A DNA stretch of 64,000 nucleotides from Saposhnikovia divaricata (lineage: Eukaryota; Streptophyta; Magnoliopsida; Apiales; Apiaceae), in contig CM071597.1 in assembly GCA_036435485.1 (NCBI GenBank), positions 150,363,647 through 150,427,646 of the forward strand, read 5' to 3'. Numbering within the stretch: the stretch's first letter is position 1; each line of letters opens with the position of its first letter. The position numbers and the translations under genes were made by a program. Under the pieces are notes generated by a model that saw nothing but the letters and a program-made list of their open reading frames with translations, was not told where the DNA came from and made no database searches. Shown piece by piece: positions 32,476 through 44,469 of the stretch.

Positions 32476-32998
32476 CACTACAAGAAAAATGGTCATTTAC
32501 TACGGAAATTTTACACTGGAATCGTCGCAATTCGTCCAATTACGACGGAAAAATTTCGTCATTTTTGCTCGAGTCTTAAGTTCGGATTTTCGTCACAAGT
32601 AAAAATTTCGTCACAAGTATAAATTTTCGTCATAAGTTCCAACGCGGGGCCCACTTTTTACAATAAAATAATAAACAAACTTACGATGGAATAAACCGTC
32701 ATAAATTCGTAACTTATGACGGAAATATCATAGAAAGTTAAAGAATGGGACCCACCTAGAATATAATAATAACAATACTTTCGACGACACAACCCGCCAT
32801 ATATTAATAATTTATGACGATTTTTTCTATCATAAGTTTACCACAATTAAATTTGAAAAAAATCAAAAAGAATATATAAAAGATTTACCCAGATATTCAT
32901 CGTAATTTATGACAGATTTAAGATTCCATCGTAAGTTGGGCGCGAAAATTGCTTCCGTCGCAAGTTGGTCGTCATAATTGGCAAAATTTCTTGTAGTG
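32476..32998. mobile_element. CACTA-type miniature element, 523 bp
   Basis: The ends are CACTACAAGAAA and its exact inverse TTTCTTGTAGTG, flanked by the 3-bp duplication GAT (32473-32475 and 32999-33001). The interior is full of ACGACGGAA, CGTCATAA and TTTCGTC words in both orientations, as in CACTA subterminal regions. It has no coding capacity. Confidence 0.85.
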
Positions 32999-33001
32999 GA
33001 T

Positions 33002-33413
33002 TAGATAAATATAGTTAATTAAGTTTTGTTAATTAATTTAGTATAATGATTAATGATGGATTTATTTAATATGAATGCATGCATTTGTAATTCAATCTGT
33101 ACGTGTGGGTGTATATCACAATTGCATGGTCAAAATATTCATAAAAATATTTAGTATTATTTAATAAATTTATTAGGCATGGACGCACTTATCATGAATC
33201 TATTTGAATTAAATGCGGTGCTAAATGTGTGTACTGATACTTGGTGTTTTCTTTTTCGACAAAAACAACATTTTATTATTAAATTGCATCGGAATACAAT
33301 GTTTATTCTAATGGGTTTCTTTCATTCAAAAAGTTTATTATCTAACCGAAGGTCATGCAAAGATGTCCCCGAAAGTTTAGACAATAAAATCTTAATGTCG
33401 GAAAAGTGAATAC
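33002..33413. other. target DNA left of the first complete Tat element
   Basis: AT-rich with no credible gene. The last five bases (AATAC, 33409-33413) are the left copy of the Tat target duplication. Confidence 0.6.
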
Positions 33414-34176
33414 TGTTATAGGGAGAATATTGTATAACAATATTTTGGAGGTTTGCTGGATTATTGGAGCAAAATACGGATATTTTGCTAACAAAAGAAG
33501 AACAAAGGATTAGGGTTTGTGTGTATGAATGTGGCTGAGCTTGATAGGTGTTTTTCAGGTAAACTGTTTCTCATCCGTATCAAGGTGCCTACGTACCCTA
33601 TTTATAGGGATCAAGCCATACGTAGTTCTTGGGCCACAAGTTACCTAGGCGGGCTAGGGTTTTAAGAGATAAGCCAAAGTCCCAGCCCATGTAGCTAGGG
33701 CTGACGTGGCAATGAGTCATCAATCCTATCCATGATCCAGCTGTAGAAGCCTACGACCTCGAACGGATAGGTTTGGAATGAAAGACCCATCAGGGCCCTT
33801 GCATGCGACCTAGAGAGGCCTGGCCACGCGAAGCGATCCCTTGATGGGAGCCAAACGAAGCGATCCCCAGGTAGCGACCCCGGTAGATACGACCCCGAGG
33901 CTGAGCAGCATGAGAGGCGCATAGGCCTAGTGTGAGAATAGACAAAGTGCTCCTGTAGCGAGGTGGCCTTATGGCGAGGCACTACAACGCGAGGTGAAAT
34001 CATGTAGCGAGCGAGGTGCCCCTGCAATGGAGATATTATGTCCAAAGTATGCTGGGCTGATTCCAATTATGGGCTTTAATAACACAATGCTCATCTTCTA
34101 GGCCCATCATAGATCATGAAGCATCAATTTAGCTAATCAAATCAATTTAGCTATTATGCCAGATTTGGGCATAACA
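33414..34176 (-). repeat. 3' LTR of Tat element A (763 bp)
   Basis: It begins TGTTATAGGG and ends GCATAACA on the plus strand. It differs from the partner LTR at three sites (near 33667, 34060 and 34084). It has an unusual density of GCGA words between 33800 and 34020. A TATAAATA box reads on the minus strand at 33599-33606. Confidence 0.95.
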
Positions 34177-34189
34177 ACTACCCCCCGAG
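34177..34189 (-). other. polypurine tract of Tat element A
   Basis: The minus strand reads CTCGGGGGGTAGT directly in front of the 3' LTR, a good plus-strand primer. Confidence 0.8.
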
Positions 34190-34389
34190 TCCATATTGCC
34201 ATTGGAGATGCGATGTGGACTCAAAGAATATGAGTTGTCACTGCGAAGCGAGCCCAAGAACAGATATAACCATTGAAGTAGTCGCGACCCCAAGAATTTG
34301 AAAGGTTTTGACAGTTGTTGTGTCTCGAGATGTGTGTCCAACGGACGAGATTTCAACACGTGTCCCATGTCTTTCTCTCTCCTGACGAC

Positions 34390-34399
34390 TATATATATA
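34390..34399 (+). promoter_or_regulatory. TATA box of the antisense gene in element A
   Basis: TATATATATA lies about 210 bases inside the 3' LTR and points away from it. A leader of about 120 nt with C/T-rich stretches follows, then a GTAAGT donor at 34550. The element at 47-57 kb has the same arrangement. Confidence 0.6.
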
Positions 34400-34549
34400 C
34401 TCCTGTCACTATCATTTCCTTTTTTATTCTCACGAACACATTATTGAAGTGCTGTCAGTTTGCTCCCGGATCAAACGCAAAGAATTCTCAGGCTCTTTCA
34501 CCAGCGACCCCAAGTTTCTTCCAATTTCTTCATCCTTCTTCTTCAAAAA

Positions 34550-34884
34550 GTAAGTCTTTTTTCTCTTCTTGCATTTAAATTACTGTTCTTCATTATAATT
34601 GCACGATTAGATAGCGTAAATTGCATGCGATGCGAACCCAAATAACTGCGATCCCAAAATGTCAATTTTATGATGCGACCCGTCCTCGCTATTGTAGGAG
34701 TGCGATCCGTGACTACTTAGATAGAAACATAGGTTAAGAACGTTAGCCTTTCCCTTAGGATTGCGACCCCCCATATTCTCTGTGGACGACGCAAGAACAC
34801 ATAGAGCCTTTCTGTCCGCTTGTTTCTTTCCTCCTTCATTTGTTTTCTGTAAGGACACACACTTAATCATTTCACCCTTTTCAG
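34550..34884 (+). other. predicted 5' UTR intron of the antisense gene (element A)
   Basis: The donor GTAAGTC is at 34550, and a pyrimidine-rich acceptor ending TTTTCAG at 34884 abuts the ATG. The intron is 335 nt long. Splicing at the start codon edge is inferred from the strength of both sites and the parallel in the other Tat element. Confidence 0.6.
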
Positions 34885-37434
34885 ATGTCTCAAGACGATA
34901 GCTCAAGGACACCTTCTCCTATGCCTGATATACAAATCAGCGATGCTGCAGCAGCCAACATCGCAAAAGCTACGAGCACTAGTGAGAGCTCGTTCAAACT
35001 ATACTTCGACCCTTTATGGTCTAACGAGGAATATACCCGCGAGGTGCCTTTGATTTCATGGAGAACAAAGCACCCTTCCAGCTCGCGGGATCAATCTCTG
35101 GATGTACTCCCAGCCGGGGACGAACCTCACACTATGACTGACATTGAGCATGACATCGCAACTTTGACAAAGAAAGGAGATGAATTCAGCGCTAGGGCAG
35201 CGGAAATTCTCTCCAAAGCGCCTCCACCGCGAACCATGCCTCCATCACAAACCGTGTCACCCATTCACATTAGTGACTCTCCAACAGATTCATTAGGCGA
35301 TGCCTATTACGACATCGAGGGAGGTGCTGATAACGAAGCCAATTCTGATGACACTGACTACGAAGAGCCTTCCTCTGATGATGGCGGCCTCGATGAAGTA
35401 GCCAAGGTCGTCAATTTTACTGACTACAATTATGTTCCAGAAGCTTCCCCTGAACCTTACGAACCAACTCCTCAACCTGAGTTAGAAGGAACCATTTATG
35501 TTGGTGGTCCTCGTCCTGAAGACATCGAGCCAGGCTCGAAAGTGAAACCCGGCCAACCTCGTGTTTTAGGCTGCAGAGATTTGTCAACGACCCTAGATAC
35601 AGAATCTTTATCTAAGGCGGTTGACATTTTCAGGCCAGAAGGCAAAATTATCCTTCCGAAATCTGCGATGCGATGCTACCGCTTCGATCATCGAGAGAAT
35701 GGTGGCAGAGTGCCTCGTATGGTTCTGACCTCGGCCATGATGAAGATAGGCGTATCCTCTCCCCTTCACCCTTTTATTAGGGATGTTTGTGAAACGTACC
35801 ATCTTGCCCCAATCCAAATAAATCCCAATGGCTACAGAGCCATGATTGCTCTTTACATCCTCTACCACAAGCTTGGCTACCCTGAGTTGGATGCGAGGAC
35901 CATGGGATATTTCTTGCAATTGAAGCGATGCGGGGCATCAGACTTTGGCTACGTTTATTTCTCCATGTGGCCAGAGTTCAACAAGAAGGAACTATACCAC
36001 AGTGCCCCAAGTAATGCCGGGTCGTGGAAAGGCCCTTATTTTTACGTCCACGACGTGCCCAGAGTCAAGACCTCTTTTAACTATCTTCCAGGTATGGAAC
36101 TTAACCTTTTAATTTCATCCCCCTTTAATTCAATCCATGAATTAACCCATCCTTCCTGAGATCGCAGTTGGTCAAGTGCGAACCGTCCTAAAGGGCGAAG
36201 AGAAGCAACGTGCCGATGACGTGCTGAAGACCCCACGGGAGGCTCGCAACATTAGGACTCTTCTTTCACTTGAGAACCTAATCGAGTGCGGTTTTCTGAA
36301 AGAAGGGGTCGGTCTTCCTTCTAAAACGAGGCCCTCAGGAGCGAGGAAGACCTCCTTAAAGAGAAAGGCTCGCGAGGAGGCCTCGTCCTCTCGAGTTGTT
36401 GTTACCACTGACGAGGGTATTCTCCTCGTTATAATATGACCATTATTCTGTCCTCGCTAACTTTAACACTGCATTCATCCTTACTGTTCTCGCATTTGCA
36501 TAACTTGTATTATTATCATGCTTCTAATATCATTTTACTTCTATTTTTCAGGCATGTCGGGTAAGAGTGGTCGCAGACCTCCTTTTCTCCAGAAGAGCGG
36601 GGCCATACCCGTTCCGAAGACTGCTCCAGTCCCTCCCAAACCAAAATCTGTTGAACTGCCACCTCCTCCACCTCTATCTCTGAACACTGAGATCGTCCAG
36701 CGAGCCCAGGGTACCCCTGAGGACCACATCTCCAAGAAAGCTAGAAAGGATGAATCTCTGCTCCCTGCTCCTAAGCATCCAGCCACCGCTACCCCCGTTC
36801 ATCACCTTTTCGCGAAGCATGGGTATAACCATGCTACCGAAGAGGAGTGCACGAGCTGGGTGGGGGCTGAGCTGATTGATAATGCCGAGTCCCTGTCCAA
36901 GTGCTTGCTGAAGCGTTCATCCGTCAGACTTCTCATCTAAAGGAACTGAAGACTCTTGCCTCCGCTAAAACCAAACTGGAGAAAGAGGTTGCAGTCCTTA
37001 GATTCCAGAAGGAAGAGGACAAGAGATCGCTGATGAAGACCCACAGGCTCGCCCTCGAGACAGAAACTGCTTCTCTGCGATCCGAGCTCAAGAAAATCAC
37101 GGATGAGAGGAATATGTTCAACAAATCCCTGAAGGAGGCAGAGGAGCTTGAGGAGACTCTTCGGAGAGAGCATGGGGAGGAGGTCGGCAAGTTGAAGAAG
37201 GAGCTCGAGGCTGCCAAGCTCGACCATGATGCTGTTGTGGAGGCCGCCCAAGTTGAATTCATGAAGACCTTCATCCGAAGGGTTCCTGACTTTGACTGGG
37301 AGAAGCTCGGGCCTGGAAATGCCGAGTTCGCTGAATCTCTTCGTAAGGAAATAGAAGAATAGGATGCGAAGGAGGCGGCCAGGCTCGCCAGCGAAGCCAC
37401 CCAAGCCAACGCAGCTGAAGCCTCCAAGACTTAA
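34885..37434 (+). pseudogene. antisense-strand extra gene of Tat element A (Transposase_28-like plus coiled coil)
   Basis: Coding exons are 34885-36091, 36168-36416 and from 36552. The introns are GT-AG (donors at 36092 and 36417, acceptors ending at 36167 and 36551), and the codon phase matches at both joins (phase 1 each time). The first exon has an acidic Ser/Pro-rich N-terminus and then, from about residue 289, a domain with SSPLHPFIRDV, ending near YFSMWPEF, as in the Pfam family of gypsy-associated proteins (Transposase_28). Exon three is basic; exon four starts Pro-rich (PPPPPLSL), followed by a long coiled coil rich in Glu, Lys and Leu. The frame shifts by one net base near 36880-36900, and a TAG at 37360-37362 precedes the last 24 codons. 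This copy is therefore broken. Confidence 0.7.
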
Positions 37435-38092
37435 ACTATTTCTTTGTTTCTGAATATTGAACTGGGGATGCGGACACCCCTTGAATGTCTCGCAATCATG
37501 TAATATTGTTTCATTTAACTTTGATAACCTCTAACTGAACTGGGATCGCATGGCGACCCTTTCTTTATGAATATTGCATTTTAACTTTTCCATCCGATAT
37601 TGCCTCGTTATTTTTGTCCATAACATATTTGCACAAGTAATTTAGCTTCGCTTCTTTAGTACTTTGACTTCGAGATTATATCTTTATTTCATCTTTGTTG
37701 AATTGTCTTGAATAGTGCTAGATTTGCATGCCTTTGCTTAGATTCCTTAGATTGTTGTAGCAGTAACTTCAAATGCGATCCTTGCATCGTTGAGATGGCT
37801 TGGACCTTAGCATGTTAATGTTAACAAACAGGCAAGTAAAATGTACAATAAAAAGTAATTCATAGATAAATTGAACTTTTATATTGATAAACGGGGCGAA
37901 GCCCAAACAAGTTGACAAGCGGGGCGAGGCCCAATAATTGATAAGTGGGGCGAGGCCCAAACAAGTGGTAAGTGGGGCGAAGCCCAATGCCATTACATCA
38001 TAAAGGGAAGGTGTCTATACGACCACTACCCCCCAATATTTTGTATGGATTCATTCATGCGAAATAGATAGAAACTACCAGAAGCGATGCCT
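37435..38092. other. region between the convergent 3' ends of pol and the antisense gene (element A)
   Basis: This non-coding DNA contains the GGGGCGAAGCCC array. The minus-strand pol and the plus-strand gene both end here, pointing at each other. Confidence 0.6.
37893..37988. repeat. short tandem array with GGGGCGARGCCCAA, four units
   Basis: Units of 26-28 bp start at 37893, 37921, 37947 and 37974 (last one partial). Each begins GGGGCGAAGCCC or GGGGCGAGGCCC, which is close to self-complementary. This is the usual place for hypervariable tandem repeats in plant gypsy elements. Confidence 0.85.
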
Positions 38093-41000
38093 TCACTGAT
38101 AGTATTTGCGCAAATGTTCCGCATTCCAAGCTCGCGGAATGACCTTATCCTTCATGTCAGTGAGGTAATAAGTTCCCTCTGAGAGAGTAGCATAGATTTT
38201 GTAAAGCCCTTCCCAATTAGCACCAAAGACACCGTGGCCTGGGACCTTAGTGTTAGGCATGACTTTCCTAAGCACGAGGTCACCTGTCTTTAAAGAACTT
38301 GCTTTGACCTTTCCATTATAGTACCTCGCTGTCCTCTGTTGGTAAGCTGCGAGGCGAAGCTGAGCCTCGCTTCTTGTTTCTTCTATCATGTCTAGGTACA
38401 ATCTATAATTCACCTCGTTTGCATCGGGATCGTAGTGTTCCCTTCTAAACGACCCCGAGCCCACTTCAACGGGGACCATAGCCTCACAGCCATATGTTAA
38501 GGAAAAGGGAGTCTCCCCAGTTGTGGTCCTTGGGGTAGTGTTGTACGACCACAAGACCCTTGGTAGTTCTTCAGGCCAATTGCCTTTGCTCTCCTCTAAC
38601 TTGGCCTTCAAAGTATGTTTGATGATTTTGTTGATGGCCTCAGTTTGACCATTTGTCTGGGGGTGACTCACAGCTGAAAAGCTCTTCTTAATCCCCAAGT
38701 TCTCACAGAATTCTTTCATGTCTTTGCTATCAAATTGCTTTCCGTTATCTGATATGAGCTGATGAGGAATCCCATAGCGACACACTATTGCCCTGTACAC
38801 AAAGTCCTTGAGTTTCTTTGCAGTAATAGTGGCAAGTGGCTCGGCCTCGGCCCACTTGGTGAAATAATCAACGGCCACGACTGCATACTTGACACCTCCC
38901 TTGGCCTTAGGTAGCTCCCCAATTAAGTCGATGCCCCACATAGCAAAGGGCCATGGGCTCGTTAGCGAGGTGAGGTGGGAGACAGGAGCGTTGCTGTAGT
39001 TAGCGATCCTTTGGCAATTATCACACTTCCTTGCGAACTCAAAAGCATCTCTCTTCAAAGTAGGCCAGTAGTACCCTTGGCGAAAAATCTTTTGGGCTAG
39101 AGAACTACCCCCCGAGTGATTGCCACATATTCCTTCATGAACTTCTCTGAGGATGTAATTGCATTCTTCTCCATCCACACATCTTAGGAGCGGGGTGTTG
39201 AACCCTCTTCGATATAGGACCTCGTCATAGATGACATAGCGAGCCGCCTGATATTTGATTTTTCTTGCCTCTTTTTTGTCTTGAGGCAGGGCTCCACTTT
39301 TCACATACTCCCATATGGGGGTCATCCAGGTCGACCTTGGGGTCGCTATCTCCATAACAAACTCCTCTGGCACACTGGGCTTTGTCTGAATTTCCAGTGG
39401 AATGATCCCAAGTAGGGTGGCCTCGCGACGCGACCCCAACTTTGCTAATGCATCAGCCCCTTGATTCTTTTCTCTTCTAATATGAACCACTTTGATATTG
39501 TTGAACTTTTTCATCAACTTCTGTGCACATCGCAGATATAGTTCAATCTGCTCACCTCTAGCTTGCCACCCACTCCAAAGTTGATATGTTACTAGCATGG
39601 AATCGCTGTAAGCTGTGAGATTTTCCACCTTCATTTCAAGTGCCAGTCTGAGGCCAATAATGAGGGCCTCGTATTCTGCTGCATTGTTGGTGGCCTCGAA
39701 GGCGAAGTGCACTGCACTTTGTATCTTGCGACCTTCTGGAGTTACTAACTCGATGCCGGCCCCAGCTCCTTCCTTATTAGATGCTCCATCAACATATAGT
39801 TCCCACCACGAGGCGGAATTTTCTTTCTTAGCCTCGCTAGATGCAGTCTCCGGGATCGGTATGATAGCCATTTTATCTTCCTCAGATTGAGGAGGGAATT
39901 CCAGAATAAAGTCTGCAAGTGCCTGACCTTTAATGGGACCACGAGGCTTGAACTCAATATCAAATTGGCTAAGTTCCACTGTCCACTTCAACAATCTCCC
40001 TGAGGATTCCGGCTTATGCATTACCTGCCTCAATGGATAGGCTGTGCGAACCTCAATGCTATGGACCTGAAAGTAGGGCCTCAATTTTCGCGAGGCGAGC
40101 ACCAAGGCATAGGCTAGCTTCTCCATGTTGGTGTAGCGAGTCTCAGCATCTAACATCCTTTTGCTAACATAGTACACAGGATACTGAACTTTCCCCTCCT
40201 CGCGAACTAACACTGCACTGACCGCATGTTCTGACACCGCGAGGTAGACAATGAGCGTCTCCCCGTCCTTGGGCTTGGATAATACTGGTGGCGAGCCAAG
40301 TTGCTCCTTGATATTCTGAAAAGCCTCCTCGCATTGAGGGGTCCACTCAAAGTTTTTTCCAACCCTCTTAATTGCCTTGAAGAACTCATGGCATTTATCT
40401 GATGATTTAGAGACGAACCGGTTAAGGGCTGCAATCCGTCCCGTTAGGCTCTGAACTTCCTTCACACTTCTTGGGGATCGCATGTCTACCAAGGCCTTTA
40501 TTTTTGCAGGGTTCGCTTCAATTCCCCTATGATTGACAATGAACCCTAAGAACTTTCCAGACTCAACTCCAAAGACACACTTCTGTGGATTGAGCTTCAT
40601 TCTGTACTTCCTCAGTATATCAAACATTTCAGCGAGGTGGGCGATGTGATCCCCAGCCTCTTTGGATTTTACCAGCATGTCATCTACATAGACTTCCATT
40701 GTCTTCCCAATCTGCTTTTCAAACATCATATTAACGAGCCGTTGATAGGTGGCCCCTGCATTAAGGAGACCGAAGGGCATCCCTATGTAGCAATAGAGAC
40801 CTCTATCCGTGATAAACGAGGTGTGCTCTTGATCAGGGCCGTACATGGGTATCTGATTGTACCCAGAATAAGCATCCATGAAAGAAAAGAGTGCATGCCC
40901 TGCTGTTGCATCCACTAGCTGATCAATCCTTGGCAATGGGAAACTATCCTTCGGGCAATGCCTGTTGAGATCAGTGAAATCCACACAAGTTCTCCATTTT

Positions 41001-44000
41001 CCATTTGGCTTCTTCACGAGGACAGGGTTCGCGAGCCAGTCAGGGTAGAATGATTCCCTAACGAGCCCGACCTTGAGTAGTCTGTCTACCTCTTCTTTGA
41101 GAGCTTCGGCTCGCTCTCCACTTATTGGTCGCCTTTTCTGTCTAACACCTTTCTTGCTTGGATCCAAGTTGAGCCTATGGCACATCACATTAGGATCGAT
41201 CCCAATCATGTCTTCATGCGACCAGGCGAACACATCAAGGTTGGCCTTCAGAAAAGTGACCAATCTCTCTCTCAGATCAAGGTTGAGTTGCGACCCTATT
41301 TTCAACACCTTTGAAGGATCCTGCACATCAACAAGAATAGGGATCGTGTCTTCAGCGGCCCCCGCTCGCTCCACATGCTCTGGGATGCGAGGATCCAGGT
41401 CTAGATCATATTCACGAGCCTGACTAGATTCCGCCTGGCAGGGGTTTACACCTGCGTGCCCAAACTCCTTGACAACAGTTGTTGTCTGAGTGATACCATT
41501 TGGCAGTTCTGTCAATGTAGATGTTTCTTTGCGAACCCATTTCCCCTTTCGGGCTCGCACAGCGGCCTGCTCTGGACTCTCCTCGCTATCACTATCTGTA
41601 GCCTCTTCAACAATCCCTTCCTGGAGAACCATTACTGGCTGCGAGGTTTCCATCATTAAAGCACCTGGTACTGGTTCTACCTGAATTCCCAAATTATCAA
41701 AATAACCAGCTGGGAGTTCCTCGATTGATATGATGTTGCATTCATTTGAGGGTCGCGAGGCCGATTTGCGAGCCCTATCTTCCTCCTCGCTCTCCATCCT
41801 GCCTACCATAGATATGCTACCCTTTTCAGCGGACTTAAGGGCCTTGTTGTAACATTCTCGTGATTCATGCTGTGCCCCCTTGACACATCCTACTCCATTT
41901 GGGGTAGGAAACTTCATGGAGAGATGATAGATAGAAGTGACCACCCTCATTTCCTTAAGTATAGGCCTCCCTACAATAGCATTGTACGCTGAAGGTTGAT
42001 CCACCACCATGAAGTCTGCGATCTGAGTAGTGATACAGGGCTCGTCTCCTAAGGTCACAGGAAGTCGTATGAGACCCTTGACACTCACCGAGGCTCCAGT
42101 AAAACCATACAAGTGTCCCACAGTTGGGATGAGATCTTTATCCACGTAGCCCATCTTTTGGTAGACTTCGTATGTCAGGAGATTCACAGCACTCCCATTA
42201 TCCACCAGAACTCTATAGACATTCTGCGATCCAATGCGAATTCGAACAACGAGGGCGTCAGAATGAGGGTGATGAACCCACTTCGCATCCTCCTCAGTGA
42301 ACATGATGTTCGTATCTTCCCCCTTAAAGAGCTTTGGGGGTCGCTCTTGCAAGTGATGTACATTGGTGAGAGGTCGCTCCCTGGCCTCGCGCGCATACCT
42401 CTCTCTGGCTTTATTGCTGTCTCCCCCGATGTGGGGTCCCCCAATTATCACATGAATACTTCCGCCTCGCGCTTCCCTTTCTTTAATGACTGGGTTCTGT
42501 TCAGGTGGGGGGGCTTGATTATACCCAAGGCCAGACTTGGGATTATGTTTCTTCACCTCGCGAACGGCCCACTCAGTTAACTTTCCTTCACGAATTAACT
42601 GATCCACTTGCTGCTTCAGCTCTCGGCAGGTTGATGTATCATGCCCTGTTTGTTCATGAAAGGCACAATACCTGCTCGTGTTTGCAGTCCCTTTCAGACC
42701 CATCGGTGTAGGTTTCCTGAATATCCCCTTGCTTTCATTGACTGCATAAATGTGATCAATTGGGGCGACCAGAGGGATATACTTGTCTCCATCTCTCGCG
42801 GGGCGAGATCTCGGTGGGGATCGCCTCAAAGGATCGTGATCTCTCCTTTTTGGGCTGGGGCTACGACTTCGATCCCGTCCTCGCCTCGGACTCCTGGAGT
42901 CCTTTCTTTTTACTCCCCGATTCCTATTCCAACTGCCACTCCTTTCATTATTCTTCTTCAAATCTGCGAGTGACTTCTCAACACGCTTGAAAGGCTCAGC
43001 GATCTTGTGCAATTCAGAGAGAGTACTAGGGGTCTGCTCTTGTAACTTCTTCCAAAATTCTGTTCCTTCCCTTACTCCAGCGATGAGCAAATTTTTCACA
43101 GCTTCGTCATTTGCTCCTCGCACGCGAGGCACCTCAGCATTGAACCTCTTGAAGTAATCATGAAGGGTTTCGCCTTCCTTCTGTTTTATATTTGCTAAGG
43201 TGGACACAGGGGGTGCATAGAGCATCGAGGACTGGAACTGTTTAATAAAGATGTCCACGAGTTGCTCCCAAGAATCGATGACAATCAATGCCCCTAGCTT
43301 CGAAAACCACTGCTGAGCACTTCCCCTCAACGAGGCCGCAAATAGTCTACACCTCGCTAGTAACGAGACCTGATAAACATCCATCTCATTGTTGAATCGA
43401 ATCACGAACTCCGCTGGATCAGTGTCGCCATTATAGGTCATATCATGTTGATGGCCTCGAAACACTGCAGGAAGCGGAGCAGTTCGAATTTCGTGAGTAA
43501 AGGGCGATGACGAGCCCATAGTGCTAAAGATCCCTTTCTCACTGTTCATCGCGTTTAGGGCCTTCTTCAACTCCTCCAGCTTATAGTCTCCTACCTTAAC
43601 CTCCTTTTCGGCCTCCTTTTTACCTCCAGTACTTCCATGATGAGACTGGGTCTTTTTCAGGACACTGGATTCCTCCTGGTCATTCCCACGATCCTTCTTT
43701 TTACGATCTTCTTCAAGATATTGAGATCGTGCCTGGTCTCGATGAGATGGGGGTCTGTCATCGCGACGATGGGACCGCTCGCGCTCTCTACGGAGAGAGG
43801 GGGGTCTGTCATCGCGACGGTATGACCGCTCGCGATCTCGAGGAGACAATTGTCGATGCGTGCCCTGACTTCTGTTCTTAGGTCCTTCATGACGAGGTGC
43901 ATTAGCCTTTTCCAACTTTAGACGAAGGTCGTGCTCAGTTAGCTTCTTTCCGAGATGATCAAAAACACTGACCGATCTCCCTTCAGATGAGGCGACCTTG

Positions 44001-44427
44001 TCATGCGATCCCCCTTTCTGTCCGAGCGAGTCCTCCCCTTCATTCCAGTCAGGGTTGGTTTGATCTGTTAGGACATCATCGAAGTCATCAACAAGTTTCT
44101 TAGGGGGAGTTTGCTTCCTTCCCCGGGTGCTTTACCGCCTGTCCTTGCATTCCTCTTCGATCCTCTAGAGCTGTAGCGCCTTTCTACCTTTGCGACCCTT
44201 TCATGCACAGCGGTCACCTGCTCACCGAGGCCTTTTAGGAAAGACATGACCTCGCTGTTCAAAGTCACCCTCTGTGCTGGGGGAGTGTGCTCTTCCCTGT
44301 TCCCAATCTGAGAGTTGTCCTTGGACGCCTCGTCCTCTGGGGGGCCTCTTGTCAGCGGATCGTCCTTGTTCACCTTATGCGACCTCGGGGTCTCACCATC
44401 GTTCCTCTTCTTGTGTGATTTAGTCAT
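38093..44427 (-). pseudogene. gag-pol polyprotein of Tat element A, one frame break in gag
   Basis: Gag starts at the ATG at 44427-44425, 42 bases after the primer-binding site, and is readable for about 105 residues. A net one-base shift near 44110-44130 moves to the frame that stays open to the stop at 38093, which has no ATG upstream of its open stretch. In that frame (counting from 43915): gag core about 158-290, zinc knuckle C-X2-H-X4-H-X4-C (CAFHEQTGHDTSTC, about 417), protease LVDNGSA (about 570), RT with YVDD (about 1076), first RNase H, second archaeal-type RNase H (LYVDGAS, about 1374; SDSMLV), integrase HHCC finger (about 1590) and DDE residues in GIDL, SDNG and TEAINK (about 1661, 1722, 1758). 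The dual RNase H and lack of a chromodomain are typical of Tat. Confidence 0.9.
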
Positions 44428-44451
44428 CGTTCTCCCAATTCAATGACTAGC

Positions 44452-44469
44452 CCTCCTTCTAGCGCCAAA
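44452..44469 (-). other. primer-binding site of Tat element A
   Basis: The minus strand reads TTTGGCGCTAGAAGGAGG directly after the 5' LTR. It differs from the sites at 21166 and 47738 beyond the first eight bases, so a different tRNA primer is likely. Confidence 0.75.

Noticed and set aside
33695..34066. 123-codon ORF in the LTR of element A, repeated at 44751-45122
   Set aside because: Present only because the LTR is duplicated. It spans the GCGA-rich part and has no homology that I recognise.
36933..37427. Minus-strand ORFs (164 and 155 codons) opposite the coiled-coil exon of element A
   Set aside because: They are complements of a Glu/Lys-rich coding exon, giving Ser/Leu-rich nonsense. 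They have no start context or splice signals.
44110..44130. Programmed ribosomal frameshift in gag of element A
   Set aside because: No clear slippery heptamer with a following pseudoknot could be recognised, and element B makes gag-pol in one frame without any shift.
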